From positions 1 through 64,000 of the forward strand of contig NZ_JAQRFK010000008.1 of NCBI RefSeq assembly GCF_028598745.1: a DNA stretch of 64,000 bases, written 5' to 3'. Both the position numbers and the translations under genes were made by a program. The notes beneath the pieces are model-generated. The model was not told where the DNA came from. It was given only the letters and a program-made list of their open reading frames with translations, and searched no databases. Below are positions 51,903-60,974 of this stretch, in pieces (the first letter of the stretch is position 1; each line of letters starts with the position of its first letter). This DNA is from Xenorhabdus sp. IM139775 (GTDB lineage: Bacteria > Pseudomonadota > Gammaproteobacteria > Enterobacterales > Enterobacteriaceae).

Positions 51903-53420
51903 ATGTCATTTAATGGCACTACCAAAACCAATGATCAAGCGGGACTTCGTAATTGGCTAGGACTATTAATATTAATGCTACCTGTTTTATTAGTAACTGT
52001 AGACAACACTATTTTGGGTTTTGCTTTGCCTAAAATAGCAAGTGCACTGGAACCAAGTGCGAACCAACAACTGTGGATAATTGACGCTTATGCATTGGTA
52101 TTAGCAGGACTTTTAGTTTCTATGGGGAGCATTGGTGATCGTATTGGCCACCGTTTTTTATTATTATTTGGTTCATTGGGATTCACAATTGTTTCAGTTT
52201 TAACAGCACTGTCCACATCCCCAGAGCAATTGATTATCGGAAGAGCTGCGCTTGGTTTTTTCGGTGCAATGTTGATGCCATCAACTTTAGCATTAATCAG
52301 TTCTCTTTTTAAAAATCGTGAACAACGTCGTTTAGCTGTCGCAATTTGGGCAACAACATTAACTGTCGGTTCTGCTCTTGGTCCTGTTGTGGGCGGTGTT
52401 TTGTTACAATATTTTGATTGGAATTCTATTTTCTTATTAGCAGTACCTGTATTAATACCTTTACTAATTTTTGGTGCTATTCTATTACCTGAATCTGATA
52501 AAAATAATACGGGAACTATCGACATCTATAGCATTTTATTATCAATAATAGCAATGACTGGAATTGTATATGCCATTAAGCAGTTAGCTAGTAATGGATT
52601 CGAAATCAGTGTAGTCTTAGAATTTCTCATTGGTTTTATTGCTGGAGTTCTTTTTGTCCGTCGACAAAAAAAACTATTAACTCCTTTGATGGATATCTCT
52701 CTGTTTAGTAATGGAGTATTTACTGGTTCAATCATAGTTAATTTACTCAGTTTAGGTTTGCTAATTGGCTTTGTATTTTTTGCTACTCAATTTTTACAAA
52801 TTGTGCTTGATATGAAACCAATATCTGCCAGTCTTGCTCTAGTTCCCGGTCAAATTATTGCAATTTTTGTTGGAATTTTAATTGTTCCTGTTGCACAAAG
52901 AGTCCCTACATATTGGCTAGTCCCAGTTTTGTTGGCACTCGCTGGTTCTGCATTTTTCTTAATTGCCTGTATAGGTACTTATTTAACTTCAATAGTTATC
53001 GCTTTTGCTTTATTGAACATAGGCGTAGGTGCAATCGCTTCTGTTTCTAATGACTTAGTTCTTTCATCTGTACCTTCTTCCAAAACCGGAGCAGCATCGG
53101 CAATCAGTGAAACGGCTTATGAGGTTGGTGTAGTTCTTGGTACAACAATTTTAGGGGGATTAATCACTGCTTTTTATCGTCTAAATTTGACTTTGCCAGA
53201 TGGCGTTTCGATAGAACAAACAGGATTAGCTTTAGAAACTTTAGCTGGAGCTTATGTGGTCGCAGATTCACTAACAGAAAGCCAAGGGAGCCAATTAATT
53301 GAATCAGCCTCATATTCTTTTACAAACGCTATTAATACAACCAGTTGGTTAACGTCAATATTAACTATAATAGTAGTTTTTATTTCCTGGCATCTACTTA
53401 GAGCATCTAAGGTAAAATAA
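51903..53420 (+). CDS. MFS exporter, DHA2 (14-helix) family
   Basis: A 505-residue proton-driven drug/metabolite antiporter, similar in pattern to SmvA and EmrB/QacA-type pumps. Helix 1 has DNTILGFALPKIA (family motif D1). Motif A is SMGSIGDRIGHR, and motif C is GSALGPVVGG. Fourteen hydrophobic helices are visible. The start at 51903 has AAGGAG eight bases before. It is the last gene before a strong terminator, so it likely exports the cluster product or confers self-resistance. Confidence 0.85.
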   Translation: MSFNGTTKTNDQAGLRNWLGLLILMLPVLLVTVDNTILGFALPKIASALEPSANQQLWIIDAYALVLAGLLVSMGSIGDRIGHRFLLLFGSLGFTIVSVLTALSTSPEQLIIGRAALGFFGAMLMPSTLALISSLFKNREQRRLAVAIWATTLTVGSALGPVVGGVLLQYFDWNSIFLLAVPVLIPLLIFGAILLPESDKNNTGTIDIYSILLSIIAMTGIVYAIKQLASNGFEISVVLEFLIGFIAGVLFVRRQKKLLTPLMDISLFSNGVFTGSIIVNLLSLGLLIGFVFFATQFLQIVLDMKPISASLALVPGQIIAIFVGILIVPVAQRVPTYWLVPVLLALAGSAFFLIACIGTYLTSIVIAFALLNIGVGAIASVSNDLVLSSVPSSKTGAASAISETAYEVGVVLGTTILGGLITAFYRLNLTLPDGVSIEQTGLALETLAGAYVVADSLTESQGSQLIESASYSFTNAINTTSWLTSILTIIVVFISWHLLRASKVK

Positions 53421-53458
53421 ATATGTAGAAAAAACAACAACATTGTTGTGGCAGTTTA

Positions 53459-53494
53459 AAAGCAGCATTAAATTAAATAATTTAATGCTGCTTT
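53459..53494 (+). terminator. Terminator of the pap-type cluster
   Basis: AAAGCAGCATTAAATT (53459-53474) and AATTTAATGCTGCTTT (53479-53494) are a perfect 16-bp stem with a 4-nt loop; A-rich before and T-rich at the end, so it can act in either direction. It separates the exporter gene from the dehydrogenase genes. Confidence 0.8.
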
Positions 53495-53566
53495 ATGAAA
53501 GCTCTATCGCCAATGTAAATTAGTCTTTAATTTTACCTAAGCTTTCCACTTTAAAGATATTTGAAT

Positions 53567-53639
53567 TTTATTTATACTAAAGATATTCATTATGACCAAT
53601 AACTTTATTTACACAAAAGATATCCATCAGTACCAATAA
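53567..53639 (+). repeat. Tandem 36-bp direct repeat upstream of the first dehydrogenase
   Basis: Copies at 53567-53602 and 53604-53639 agree at 30 of 36 positions; each contains AAAGATAT and ends ACCAATAA. A further AAAGATAT lies at 53553-53560. The block ends 62 bp before the ATG at 53702, where an operator would be expected. Confidence 0.75.
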
Positions 53640-53701
53640 ATACCTTTAAAAAACTTTTTAAAACTCATTAAAACCACAATAATATTCCAAAGGGGACTAT
53701 T

Positions 53702-54436
53702 ATGTTTAATTTAACAGGAAAAATAGCCTTTATTTCAGGAGGAACAAAAGGCATAGGGAAAGGAATCGCAAAAGTATTAAAAAAATCAGGTGCCATTCCT
53801 ATTATTTCTGGAACTAATAGTATCAACGGCCAAAAAGTAGCAGAAGAGCTTGGAGTTGATTTTATTCCTCTTGATGTATCGGATCAAATTGCGTGCAAAA
53901 ACGCTGTCAACCATATTGTAAAAAAATATAATCGACTAGATATCTTGTGTTCAAATGCAGGAATTTTTCCACAGCATCATATAAAAAAAATGACTGTTGA
54001 AGATTGGGACTATGTCCTAAACATAAATCTTAAAGGAACATTTTTTTTAGTGCAAGCAGCCCTAAACGTCATGGAAAAACAAAATAATGGAAGAATCATT
54101 ATTACTTCATCAATTACGGGAGAAAAACTGGGTATTTCAGGTTCCAGTCATTATGGTGCTAGTAAAGCAGGACAATTGGGATTTATGAGAAGTGCAGCTC
54201 TCGAATACGCAGAAAAAAACATAACCATTAATGCCATTATGCCTGGTTATATATTGACAGAAGGATTGCAAGAATTCGGTAAAGATTATTTAAAACAGTT
54301 TAGAAATGAAATACCAACATGCAAATTGGGAACGCCTGAAGATGTTGGTTACACAGTTTGTTTTCTAGCATCAAATGAAGCAGAATATATTACTGGACAA
54401 ACTATTGCAGTCGATGGTGGAGTAAGCATTCAGTAA
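53702..54436 (+). CDS. Short-chain dehydrogenase/reductase, FabG-like
   Basis: A 244-residue classical SDR. The cofactor motif SGGTKGIGKG is at about 12-21, CSNAG is at about 82-86, the catalytic Ser lies in TSSITGE and the YxxxK pair in YGASK. The GTNSINGQK stretch after the second strand suggests NADP(H). The C-terminal ITGQTIAVDGG motif is typical. The substrate is unknown. It lies after the cluster terminator and has its own repeat-bearing leader, so it may be an independently controlled tailoring or stand-alone gene. AAAGGGG lies before the start. Confidence 0.8.
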   Translation: MFNLTGKIAFISGGTKGIGKGIAKVLKKSGAIPIISGTNSINGQKVAEELGVDFIPLDVSDQIACKNAVNHIVKKYNRLDILCSNAGIFPQHHIKKMTVEDWDYVLNINLKGTFFLVQAALNVMEKQNNGRIIITSSITGEKLGISGSSHYGASKAGQLGFMRSAALEYAEKNITINAIMPGYILTEGLQEFGKDYLKQFRNEIPTCKLGTPEDVGYTVCFLASNEAEYITGQTIAVDGGVSIQ

Positions 54437-54600
54437 TTATTGAAATATCTATGTTTCAGAGTAACCATGATGACATAATAAATACTATACTTTCACAACA
54501 AGTGCTTATAAATTATTATATATGATTTTTAAGACACTTAAACCCATTGATAAACAATGGAAAACACTAAATTTTATTGTAAAAACAATCTGGGGTATAT

Positions 54601-55383
54601 ATGAATAATTTGAAAGGAAAGATAGTTTTAATTACGGGAGCAGCTCGTGGTATCGGCCGAGGCATTGCATTAAGATTAGCCAGAGAAGGATGCCACCTTT
54701 CTCTTGTTGACCTAAATATGGATGAACTAAAAAAAGTCAAAGAAGAAGTTGATAAATTAGGTTGTAAATCAGAAATTATAGTTTCTGATATTAGTCAAAG
54801 AAATGAAGTATATAAGGCTGTTGAATATACAGCTGATAAATTAGGTGGCCTTGATGTAATGATTAATAATGCGGGAATATCTCAAGTAAAAAAAATAGCA
54901 GATGTACTACCCGAAGATTTAAATAAAATATTAGATGTTAATATTGGTGGTGTCATTTGGGGTATTCAAGCTGCTGCCGAGCAATTTAAGAAACTTAATA
55001 ATAAAGGGAAAATAATTAATGCAGCATCTATTGCTGCTTATGATGGTTTTGCCATGCTCGGCGTCTATTCTGCGACCAAATTTGCAGTTAGGGCATTGAC
55101 TCAAACTGCTGCTAAGGAATACGCCAGTTTTGGCATTACTATAAATGCGTATTGCCCAGGAATTGTAGGAACTGATATGTGGATAGAGATTGACGAGCGT
55201 TTTTCAGAGATTACAGGAGTCCCAAAAGGCACAACATATAAAAAATTCATAGATGAGATTGCATTAGGAAGAGTACAAACTCCAGATGATGTTGCAGCGT
55301 TAGTCGCTTTTCTTTCTAGTAACGATTCTGACTATATTACAGGTCAATCAATTATTACTGATGGTGGTATTATTTATCGATAA
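54601..55383 (+). CDS. SDR oxidoreductase resembling meso-2,3-butanediol dehydrogenase/diacetyl reductase
   Basis: A 260-residue [13 protein letters not shown] is at about 12-21, an Asp after the second strand (LVDLNMD) predicts NAD(H), NNAG is present, and the catalytic Tyr and Lys lie in YSATK. It shares long segments with Klebsiella BudC as I recall it: [34 protein letters not shown] and [14 protein letters not shown]. Such enzymes act on vicinal diketones and hydroxyketones. Whether it serves acetoin metabolism or handles ketones made by the adjacent cluster is open. A 164-bp AT-rich gap separates it from the first SDR. Confidence 0.82.
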   Translation: MNNLKGKIVLITGAARGIGRGIALRLAREGCHLSLVDLNMDELKKVKEEVDKLGCKSEIIVSDISQRNEVYKAVEYTADKLGGLDVMINNAGISQVKKIADVLPEDLNKILDVNIGGVIWGIQAAAEQFKKLNNKGKIINAASIAAYDGFAMLGVYSATKFAVRALTQTAAKEYASFGITINAYCPGIVGTDMWIEIDERFSEITGVPKGTTYKKFIDEIALGRVQTPDDVAALVAFLSSNDSDYITGQSIITDGGIIYR

Positions 55384-55413
55384 AATTTGCAGGAACGATT
55401 TTAAGTTGAAAAT

Positions 55414-55436
55414 AATGCTGCCAACACGGCAGCATT
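55414..55436. terminator. Bidirectional terminator between the second SDR and rlmM
   Basis: AATGCTGCC (55414-55422) and GGCAGCATT (55428-55436) form a perfect 9-bp stem with a 5-nt loop, followed by CTTAATTCTTA. It lies between convergent genes and marks the right end of the AT-rich island. Confidence 0.7.
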
Positions 55437-55473
55437 CTTAATTCTTAGCAATAAAGGAGAATAAAGGGTTAAC

Positions 55474-56571
55474 TCAATAATCCCGCTCAGTGGCATACAA
55501 AGACCAGATACGACGAACGTGCACGGTGATCTCTTCACGATCGTGGTAGAGGTGTTTCGCCTGAATCTGTGCATTCACACCATTTTCTTGCAATTGCCGT
55601 TCTATTTTCTGCAAAATATGCGCCACTTCCTCATAACGCTTTTTCATCGGCAACTTAAGATTGAAGATCGCCTCACGACACCAGCTTTGTACCAGCCAAT
55701 CCGTCATCAGTTGGGCAACCTTGGCGGGTTTTTCAACCATGTCACAAACCACCCAGTAGATGTTTTTCACGGGTGGCTCAAATTTAAAGCCATCCACACG
55801 GTAATGCTTTACTTGCCCCGTGTCCATCAGGCTGTCAGCCATCGGGCCGTTGTCTACCGCATGAACCAACATACTGCGTTTCACAAGCTGGTAAGTCCAT
55901 CCGCCCGGACAAGCCCCGAGATCCACGGCATGAAGGCCACTATCCAGACGCTCTTCCCATTCGTCATAAGGAATGAAGACATGAAAGGCTTCTTCCAGTT
56001 TCAGCGTTGAACGGCTTGGCGCATCTGAAGGGAATTTCAGGCGAGGGATACCCATATAAAAACGGGAGTTATTGTTGCTGTAGGAATACCCGACGTAGCA
56101 GCAACCCGGCGCAATAAAAAAGACATGGATCACCGGGCGACTATTATTTTCCTTCGCCAGCAACAGTTTTTCCTGCCGCATGGCATTACGCAGCGGAACC
56201 GTAAACTTACGGCAAAATTTCATCAATTCCTTGCCTTCATTGGTATCCGGCACTTCCACACGCAGCTCACCCGCCCGTTCAACGACCCCCATCAACATGC
56301 CGGTAATCGGTGTAATGCGATCTTCCGGCGGCAAATTTTTCAGCAATTCGCCCACCAACAACATTTGACGGGCAAAAATCAATTCACTGAACGGAATTTC
56401 ACGGATCAGACGATCCGCATCATCCGGCTGATAACACTCAAACAGCACATATCCACTGTTCTCTTTCACACGGGCAAAACCGTAAACTTCTTTTTTACCT
56501 GCTTTATCGGTAATTTCTGCCGCACACTCTTTTTCAAAACCCGGGCGGCAATATAAAACAACTTTATTCAT
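55474..56571 (-). CDS. rlmM: 23S rRNA 2'-O-ribose C2498 methyltransferase
   Basis: RlmM (YgdE) methylates the ribose of C2498 in 23S rRNA. The 365-residue protein has an N-terminal THUMP-like domain and a Rossmann methyltransferase domain. [18 protein letters not shown] is the SAM motif, and the catalytic Lys and Asp segments VCDMVEKP and [14 protein letters not shown] are seen. Its start overlaps ygdD by 8 bp. This gene marks the return to E. coli gene order after the accessory island. Confidence 0.96.
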   Translation of the reverse strand: MNKVVLYCRPGFEKECAAEITDKAGKKEVYGFARVKENSGYVLFECYQPDDADRLIREIPFSELIFARQMLLVGELLKNLPPEDRITPITGMLMGVVERAGELRVEVPDTNEGKELMKFCRKFTVPLRNAMRQEKLLLAKENNSRPVIHVFFIAPGCCYVGYSYSNNNSRFYMGIPRLKFPSDAPSRSTLKLEEAFHVFIPYDEWEERLDSGLHAVDLGACPGGWTYQLVKRSMLVHAVDNGPMADSLMDTGQVKHYRVDGFKFEPPVKNIYWVVCDMVEKPAKVAQLMTDWLVQSWCREAIFNLKLPMKKRYEEVAHILQKIERQLQENGVNAQIQAKHLYHDREEITVHVRRIWSLYATERDY

Positions 56572-56959
56572 GGCTAGGCGCCGATTTCCTTAGACGCAGA
56601 GCGCCAATTAATACACATAACCAACCAATGAGAAAACTGAACCCACCGATTGGCGTCAAATAAACCAGAAATTTTAGTGGTAAAAAGGCCAGACAATAAA
56701 GACTGCCACTAAACAGCACGATCCCTGCGGCGAAAAAAATCCCACTCCAACCCAATGGCGCCACGGGATGACGCATCGACAAAGCGGCCAGCGCCATCAT
56801 GGCGAGGGTATGCAGCCCTTGATATTGCAGGCCGGTATGTATCCATTCCATCTGACGTGGTGTCAGGACAGGTGCCAACATATGTGCCCCCATCGCGCCC
56901 AATGCCACGTAGAAAAAGCCACTGATACCAACCCAAATAAGCATGGTTCGACTGCTCAT
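56564..56959 (-). CDS. ygdD: DUF423 inner-membrane protein YgdD
   Basis: A 131-residue protein with four predicted membrane helices, conserved but of unknown function. The family segment GAMGAHML is near residue 22, and [16 protein letters not shown] and [11 protein letters not shown] follow. It sits between gcvA and rlmM, as in E. coli, and its end overlaps the rlmM start, so the two are probably coupled. Confidence 0.92.
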   Translation of the reverse strand: MSSRTMLIWVGISGFFYVALGAMGAHMLAPVLTPRQMEWIHTGLQYQGLHTLAMMALAALSMRHPVAPLGWSGIFFAAGIVLFSGSLYCLAFLPLKFLVYLTPIGGFSFLIGWLCVLIGALRLRKSAPSHE

Positions 56960-56996
56960 CGCACAGCTCCTGTTTATCAGCTATCGGATATAGCCA

Positions 56997-57920
56997 CTAA
57001 GCGTGTTGGGTGATAAACCCTAACCTTTCTTGCTCAGTCGCCGCTTGAGTCAGTATCCATTTACGGAAGGCGGCGATCTTGCCCAATTCTGCCTGATTAT
57101 CGTGACAAACCAAATAAAATGCGTTCTTACTGACCAAAACATCATTGAACGGGCAGACAAGCCGCCCGGCATCAATTTCATTCTGAGCCATGACATTATT
57201 CGCCAGAGCAACGCCTTGACCGTGCACGGCCGCTTGGATCACCATCGCACTATGGCTGAATATCGGCCCCTGCTGCACATTGATCTGCTGCTGCATATCA
57301 AGCTGGCGGATATAGGCTTGCCAATCCCGCCGGGATGAATCGTGCAACAACGTATGCCGGGCGAGATCAGCGGGCGTTTTCAAGGGACGATCGCCCGTCA
57401 ACAGCGAAGGAGAACAAACCGGCAACAGGTATTCAGGATAAAGGCGATCCGTCCGCAGCCCCGGCCAGTTGCCCCGTCCATAGAAAATCGCGACATCGAC
57501 ATCATCCGCCAGTTTATCTTCTTCCCGATCCACCGCCTGAATGCGAACGTCAATCCCCGGAAAACTCTGGTTAAAACCAGAAAGCCGGGGCACGAGCCAC
57601 TGAATAGCAAAACTGGGGGATAAACTGACCGTTAGCGCACCCTTGGCACTGCGCGCCTGAAGTTTACGGGTCGCATCATTGATGGCGGTAAAAATTTCCT
57701 TGATATCGAGATAGTAACTTTGCCCATCTTCCGTTAACAATAACGAACGGTTACGACGACGAAAAAGTTTTAATCCCAGAAAATCTTCCAGACTTTTCAT
57801 TTGATGGCTCACAGCGGCCTGAGTCACAAATAATTCTTCTGCCGCTTTAGTAAAACTTAAATGACGGGCTGCGGCATCAAAAACGCGTAACGCATTGAGT
57901 GGAGGTAAACGTTTAGACAT
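56997..57920 (-). CDS. gcvA: LysR-type regulator of glycine cleavage
   Basis: GcvA activates or represses the gcvTHP glycine-cleavage operon and activates the GcvB small RNA. The 307-residue protein begins MSKRLPPLNALRVFDAAARH; the winged HTH (SFTKAAEELFVTQAAVSHQM) is at about 23-42, followed by the periplasmic-binding-protein-like effector domain. It is divergent from gcvB, as in E. coli, so GcvA likely binds in the 57921-58040 region. Confidence 0.95.
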   Translation of the reverse strand: MSKRLPPLNALRVFDAAARHLSFTKAAEELFVTQAAVSHQMKSLEDFLGLKLFRRRNRSLLLTEDGQSYYLDIKEIFTAINDATRKLQARSAKGALTVSLSPSFAIQWLVPRLSGFNQSFPGIDVRIQAVDREEDKLADDVDVAIFYGRGNWPGLRTDRLYPEYLLPVCSPSLLTGDRPLKTPADLARHTLLHDSSRRDWQAYIRQLDMQQQINVQQGPIFSHSAMVIQAAVHGQGVALANNVMAQNEIDAGRLVCPFNDVLVSKNAFYLVCHDNQAELGKIAAFRKWILTQAATEQERLGFITQHA

Positions 57921-58008
57921 GTTCGTTTCTTATGTAGTAGTGACGATACCGGTAACTCTTTTCATTCAGATATTAGTTTTTGTAATCCGAATCATTATAA
58001 TTTGTCCA

Positions 58009-58037
58009 TTGATGATATACCAGCAAATCCCTATAGT
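58009..58037 (+). promoter_or_regulatory. gcvB promoter
   Basis: TTGATG (58009-58014) and TATAGT (58032-58037) are spaced by 17 bp, with the expected RNA start at 58044. Confidence 0.65.
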
Positions 58038-58043
58038 GTGCGC

Positions 58044-58242
58044 ACTTCCTAAGCCGGAACGAAAAGTCTCTTTGTAACTATACACTGAAACTTTTGGCTT
58101 TGTGGTTGTGATGTTGTGTTTGCAAGTTGTCTGGGAAACCAGACTTTGTAGCGTAAGCTACTGTTTTTTTTCACTTCCTGTACATTTACCCTGTCTGTCC
58201 ATAGTGATTTTTTTCATGCACCGCAGTTGCGGTGCTTTTTTT
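58044..58242 (+). ncRNA. gcvB: GcvB Hfq-dependent small RNA
   Basis: GcvB represses many amino acid and peptide uptake mRNAs through a G/U-rich seed. The start ACTTCCTAAGCCGGAACG and the block CACTTCCTGTACATTTACCC agree almost exactly with E. coli gcvB. The seed is GGTTGTGATGTTGTGTTTGC, shorter than in E. coli as I recall it. The terminator stem GCACCGCA/TGCGGTGC (58218-58235) is followed by seven T. Divergent from gcvA, as expected. The ygdI gene found next in E. coli is absent. Confidence 0.95.
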
Positions 58243-58340
58243 CCTGACTTTCTCCTGTAAAATTCCTCTCCTCTTAGTTAAAGAACATAGTTAAAGAAAA
58301 ACTTATTCTTTATCACACAACGATTAAATTAGCACCGTTT

Positions 58341-59546
58341 ATGAAAGCCTTTGACGCAGAAAAATTCCGCCGGCAATTTCCCGCCCTGCAACAATCCACC
58401 ACATTTCTGGACAGTGCGGCCACGGCATTAAAGCCGGCCTGTATGATTGAGGCAACGGAACACTATTACCAAAACCACAGTGCAACCGTGCATCGCAGCC
58501 AACATGCCACAGCACAGGCCATCACCGCCCGTTATGAGCAAGCCCGTTCACGGGTGGCGGAATTGATCAATGCGCCATTGCCCGAAGATATCATCTGGAC
58601 GAAAGGGGCAACGGAGTCCATCAATCTGGTCGCCCAAAGTTACTTTCGTCCGCGCCTGAATGTGGGTGATGAAATCATTGTCAGCGAGCAGGAACACCAT
58701 GCTAACCTGCTGCCGTGGCTGATTCTGGCTGAACAGACCGGCGCTAAAATCGTTAAATGGCCGCTTGGCAATCAACGCCAGACAGAAATCGACACCCTTG
58801 CAAACCTGCTGAACCAGAAAAGCCGCTTGGTCGCCATCAGCCAAATGTCCAACGTGACGGGTGCCGCAGTGGATTTGGCGCAAGTCACGGCACTGGCCCA
58901 TCAATATGATTGCCGCGTTCTGGTCGATGGTGCCCAAGGTATCGTGCACGCGCCTGTCAATGTGCAACAACTGGATATCGATTTTTACGCCTTCTCCGCC
59001 CATAAACTGTATGGGCCAAATGGCGTGGGAGTGTTATATGGCAAAAGTGAATGGCTGAATGCGATGTCTCCGTGGCATGGCGGCGGCAAGATGCTGACTC
59101 ATGTCTCATTTGACGGTTTCACGCCGGAAGCCGTACCTTATCGCTTTGAAGCTGGAACCCCCAATGTTGCCGGTGTGGTCGGCTTTGCAGCAACTCTGGA
59201 ATGGCTGAAAACCCTTGATATCCCACTGGCCGAATCCCATGCGATTGCCCTGACGGATTACACCGAGCGACAACTCAGCAAGCTGGCGGGTTTTACCAGT
59301 TACCGTGCGGCGGGTTCCAGCTTGCTGGCCTTCAATATCGCCGGCCTACACCACAGTGACTTAGCCACGCTGATTGCAGAGCAAAATATCGCCCTGCGTG
59401 CCGGCCAACACTGCGCCCAACCCTTGCTGGACGCCCTTGGGATCAGCGGCTGCCTGCGCGCTTCGTTTATGCCTTACAATAACCGGCAAGATGCGGACAG
59501 ATTGATCAGCGCCGTCACGTTTGCGCTGTCGTTGTTGGGGGAGTGA
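58341..59546 (+). CDS. csdA: Cysteine desulfurase CsdA
   Basis: CsdA is a PLP enzyme that releases sulfur from cysteine and passes it to CsdE. The 401-residue protein has the PLP Lys in FSAHKLYGPNGVG and the nucleophilic Cys in ALRAGQHCAQPLL. HANLLPWL and VDGAQGIVHAP are SufS/CsdA-class motifs. It is followed by csdE after 57 bp. Confidence 0.95.
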   Translation: MKAFDAEKFRRQFPALQQSTTFLDSAATALKPACMIEATEHYYQNHSATVHRSQHATAQAITARYEQARSRVAELINAPLPEDIIWTKGATESINLVAQSYFRPRLNVGDEIIVSEQEHHANLLPWLILAEQTGAKIVKWPLGNQRQTEIDTLANLLNQKSRLVAISQMSNVTGAAVDLAQVTALAHQYDCRVLVDGAQGIVHAPVNVQQLDIDFYAFSAHKLYGPNGVGVLYGKSEWLNAMSPWHGGGKMLTHVSFDGFTPEAVPYRFEAGTPNVAGVVGFAATLEWLKTLDIPLAESHAIALTDYTERQLSKLAGFTSYRAAGSSLLAFNIAGLHHSDLATLIAEQNIALRAGQHCAQPLLDALGISGCLRASFMPYNNRQDADRLISAVTFALSLLGE

Positions 59547-59603
59547 TATGCTTTATGACAGCCCCATCAATAAACGATAAACACCCAACAAGATAAATAA
59601 CCC

Positions 59604-60062
59604 ATGACACAACTTTCAGACACTCTTCTTGCGCCGCATCCATTCGGAACAGAAATCACGGAGCAGCAACTTATTGAAAATTTTCAGCAATGCAAATTGT
59701 GGGAAGATCGTTATCGGCAGCTAATCGGCCTGGCCAGAAAGCTGCCGCCGTTGGTGGATGAGCTAAGACAACCCAATATCGAAAGATCCGGCTGTGAAAA
59801 CCGTGTCTGGCTGGGGTATCAACGGCTGGCAGACGGCCGGTTGCATTTTTATGGTGATAGCGAAGGCCGGATTGTCAAAGGATTATTGGCCATTCTGCTG
59901 ACTGCCGTGGAAGGCAAAACACCAGAACAGGTTTTGCAAACACCTTTAACCGGGCTATTCCGACAACTCGGCCTTGAACAACAACTCAGTGGCTCAAGGC
60001 TCAATGGGGTGAAATCCCTGATCAATACTGTTCAGGAAATCGCTGGCACCCACGTTCATTAA
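59604..60062 (+). CDS. csdE: Sulfur acceptor protein CsdE
   Basis: CsdE takes persulfide from CsdA and supplies TcdA. The 152-residue SufE-fold protein has the acceptor Cys in IERSGCENRVWLGYQ, and WEDRYRQLIGLARKLPPL near the start. Convergent with tcdA, with a 7-bp gap; the csdA-csdE-tcdA grouping reflects their joint work on ct6A37 of tRNA. Confidence 0.95.
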   Translation: MTQLSDTLLAPHPFGTEITEQQLIENFQQCKLWEDRYRQLIGLARKLPPLVDELRQPNIERSGCENRVWLGYQRLADGRLHFYGDSEGRIVKGLLAILLTAVEGKTPEQVLQTPLTGLFRQLGLEQQLSGSRLNGVKSLINTVQEIAGTHVH

Positions 60063-60069
60063 CGTTCGT

Positions 60070-60882
60070 TTACAACGTATTTTCCCGTTCCGCTTTTGCC
60101 ACCATCTTTTTCAATGCGTGGGATACAGCAACAAAGCCAAAGGTCGCCGTAACCATCGTTGCGGCACCAAAACCCGAAGCGCAATCCATGCGTTTAGATC
60201 CCTCTGCCGTGCTTTTGGCCGCACAAACTGTACCGTCAGATTGCGGATAAACTAACTGTTCGGTGGAAAAAACACAGTCAATGCCCAATTTACCCTTGCC
60301 GTTTTTCACCACGCGGTAATCTGATTTTAAACGCTCTTTCAATTTCGCCGCTAAGGGATCTTGCACCGTTTTCGCCAAATCCACCACCTGAATCTGGGTC
60401 GGATCAAGCTGCCCGCCGGCTCCGCCTGTCGTCACAACCGGGATTTTATAGCGACGGCAATAGGCCAGTAACGCCGCCTTGGGTCGCACGCTATCAATGG
60501 CATCAATCACATAACTGAAATCTGTGGACATCAATTCCGCCACATTATCCGGGGTGACGAAATCATCAATGCAGGTGACCCGGCACTCAGGATTAATCGC
60601 GCGTATCCGCCCTGCGATAACTTCCGTTTTTGGCAAGCCCACATTCTGTACCAAGGTATGCAACTGGCGATTGGTGTTGGTAATACAAACATCGTCCATG
60701 TCAATCAGTGTAATCGCCCCGATACCAGTACGCGCCAGCGCTTCTGCTGCCCATGAACCCACGCCGCCAATGCCCACAACACAAACATGTGAACGGGCAA
60801 ATAATGAAAGCGCTTTTTGACCATATAATCGAGCCGTACCCGCGAAACGCTGAAGATAAGCATCAGAGAGAGAAACTTGCAT
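60070..60882 (-). CDS. tcdA: tRNA threonylcarbamoyladenosine dehydratase
   Basis: TcdA (CsdL, YgdL) cyclises t6A37 in tRNA to ct6A using ATP. The E1-like fold shows VVGIGGVGSWAAEALARTG and the DMDDVCITNTNRQ segment. The hydrophobic C-terminal region MVTATFGFVAVSHALKKM suggests membrane contact. The start at 60882 (MQVSLSDAYLQRF) is preferred over one 12 codons upstream by comparison with E. coli. The length is 270 residues. Confidence 0.95.
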   Translation of the reverse strand: MQVSLSDAYLQRFAGTARLYGQKALSLFARSHVCVVGIGGVGSWAAEALARTGIGAITLIDMDDVCITNTNRQLHTLVQNVGLPKTEVIAGRIRAINPECRVTCIDDFVTPDNVAELMSTDFSYVIDAIDSVRPKAALLAYCRRYKIPVVTTGGAGGQLDPTQIQVVDLAKTVQDPLAAKLKERLKSDYRVVKNGKGKLGIDCVFSTEQLVYPQSDGTVCAAKSTAEGSKRMDCASGFGAATMVTATFGFVAVSHALKKMVAKAERENTL

Positions 60883-60974
60883 GGCTAAATAAATCCCGTA
60901 TAAAAATAAATACCGCATAAAACCTACCCCTATTGAGATAGGTTATCGATTGATTGTTTAAACTGGAGGGGATC

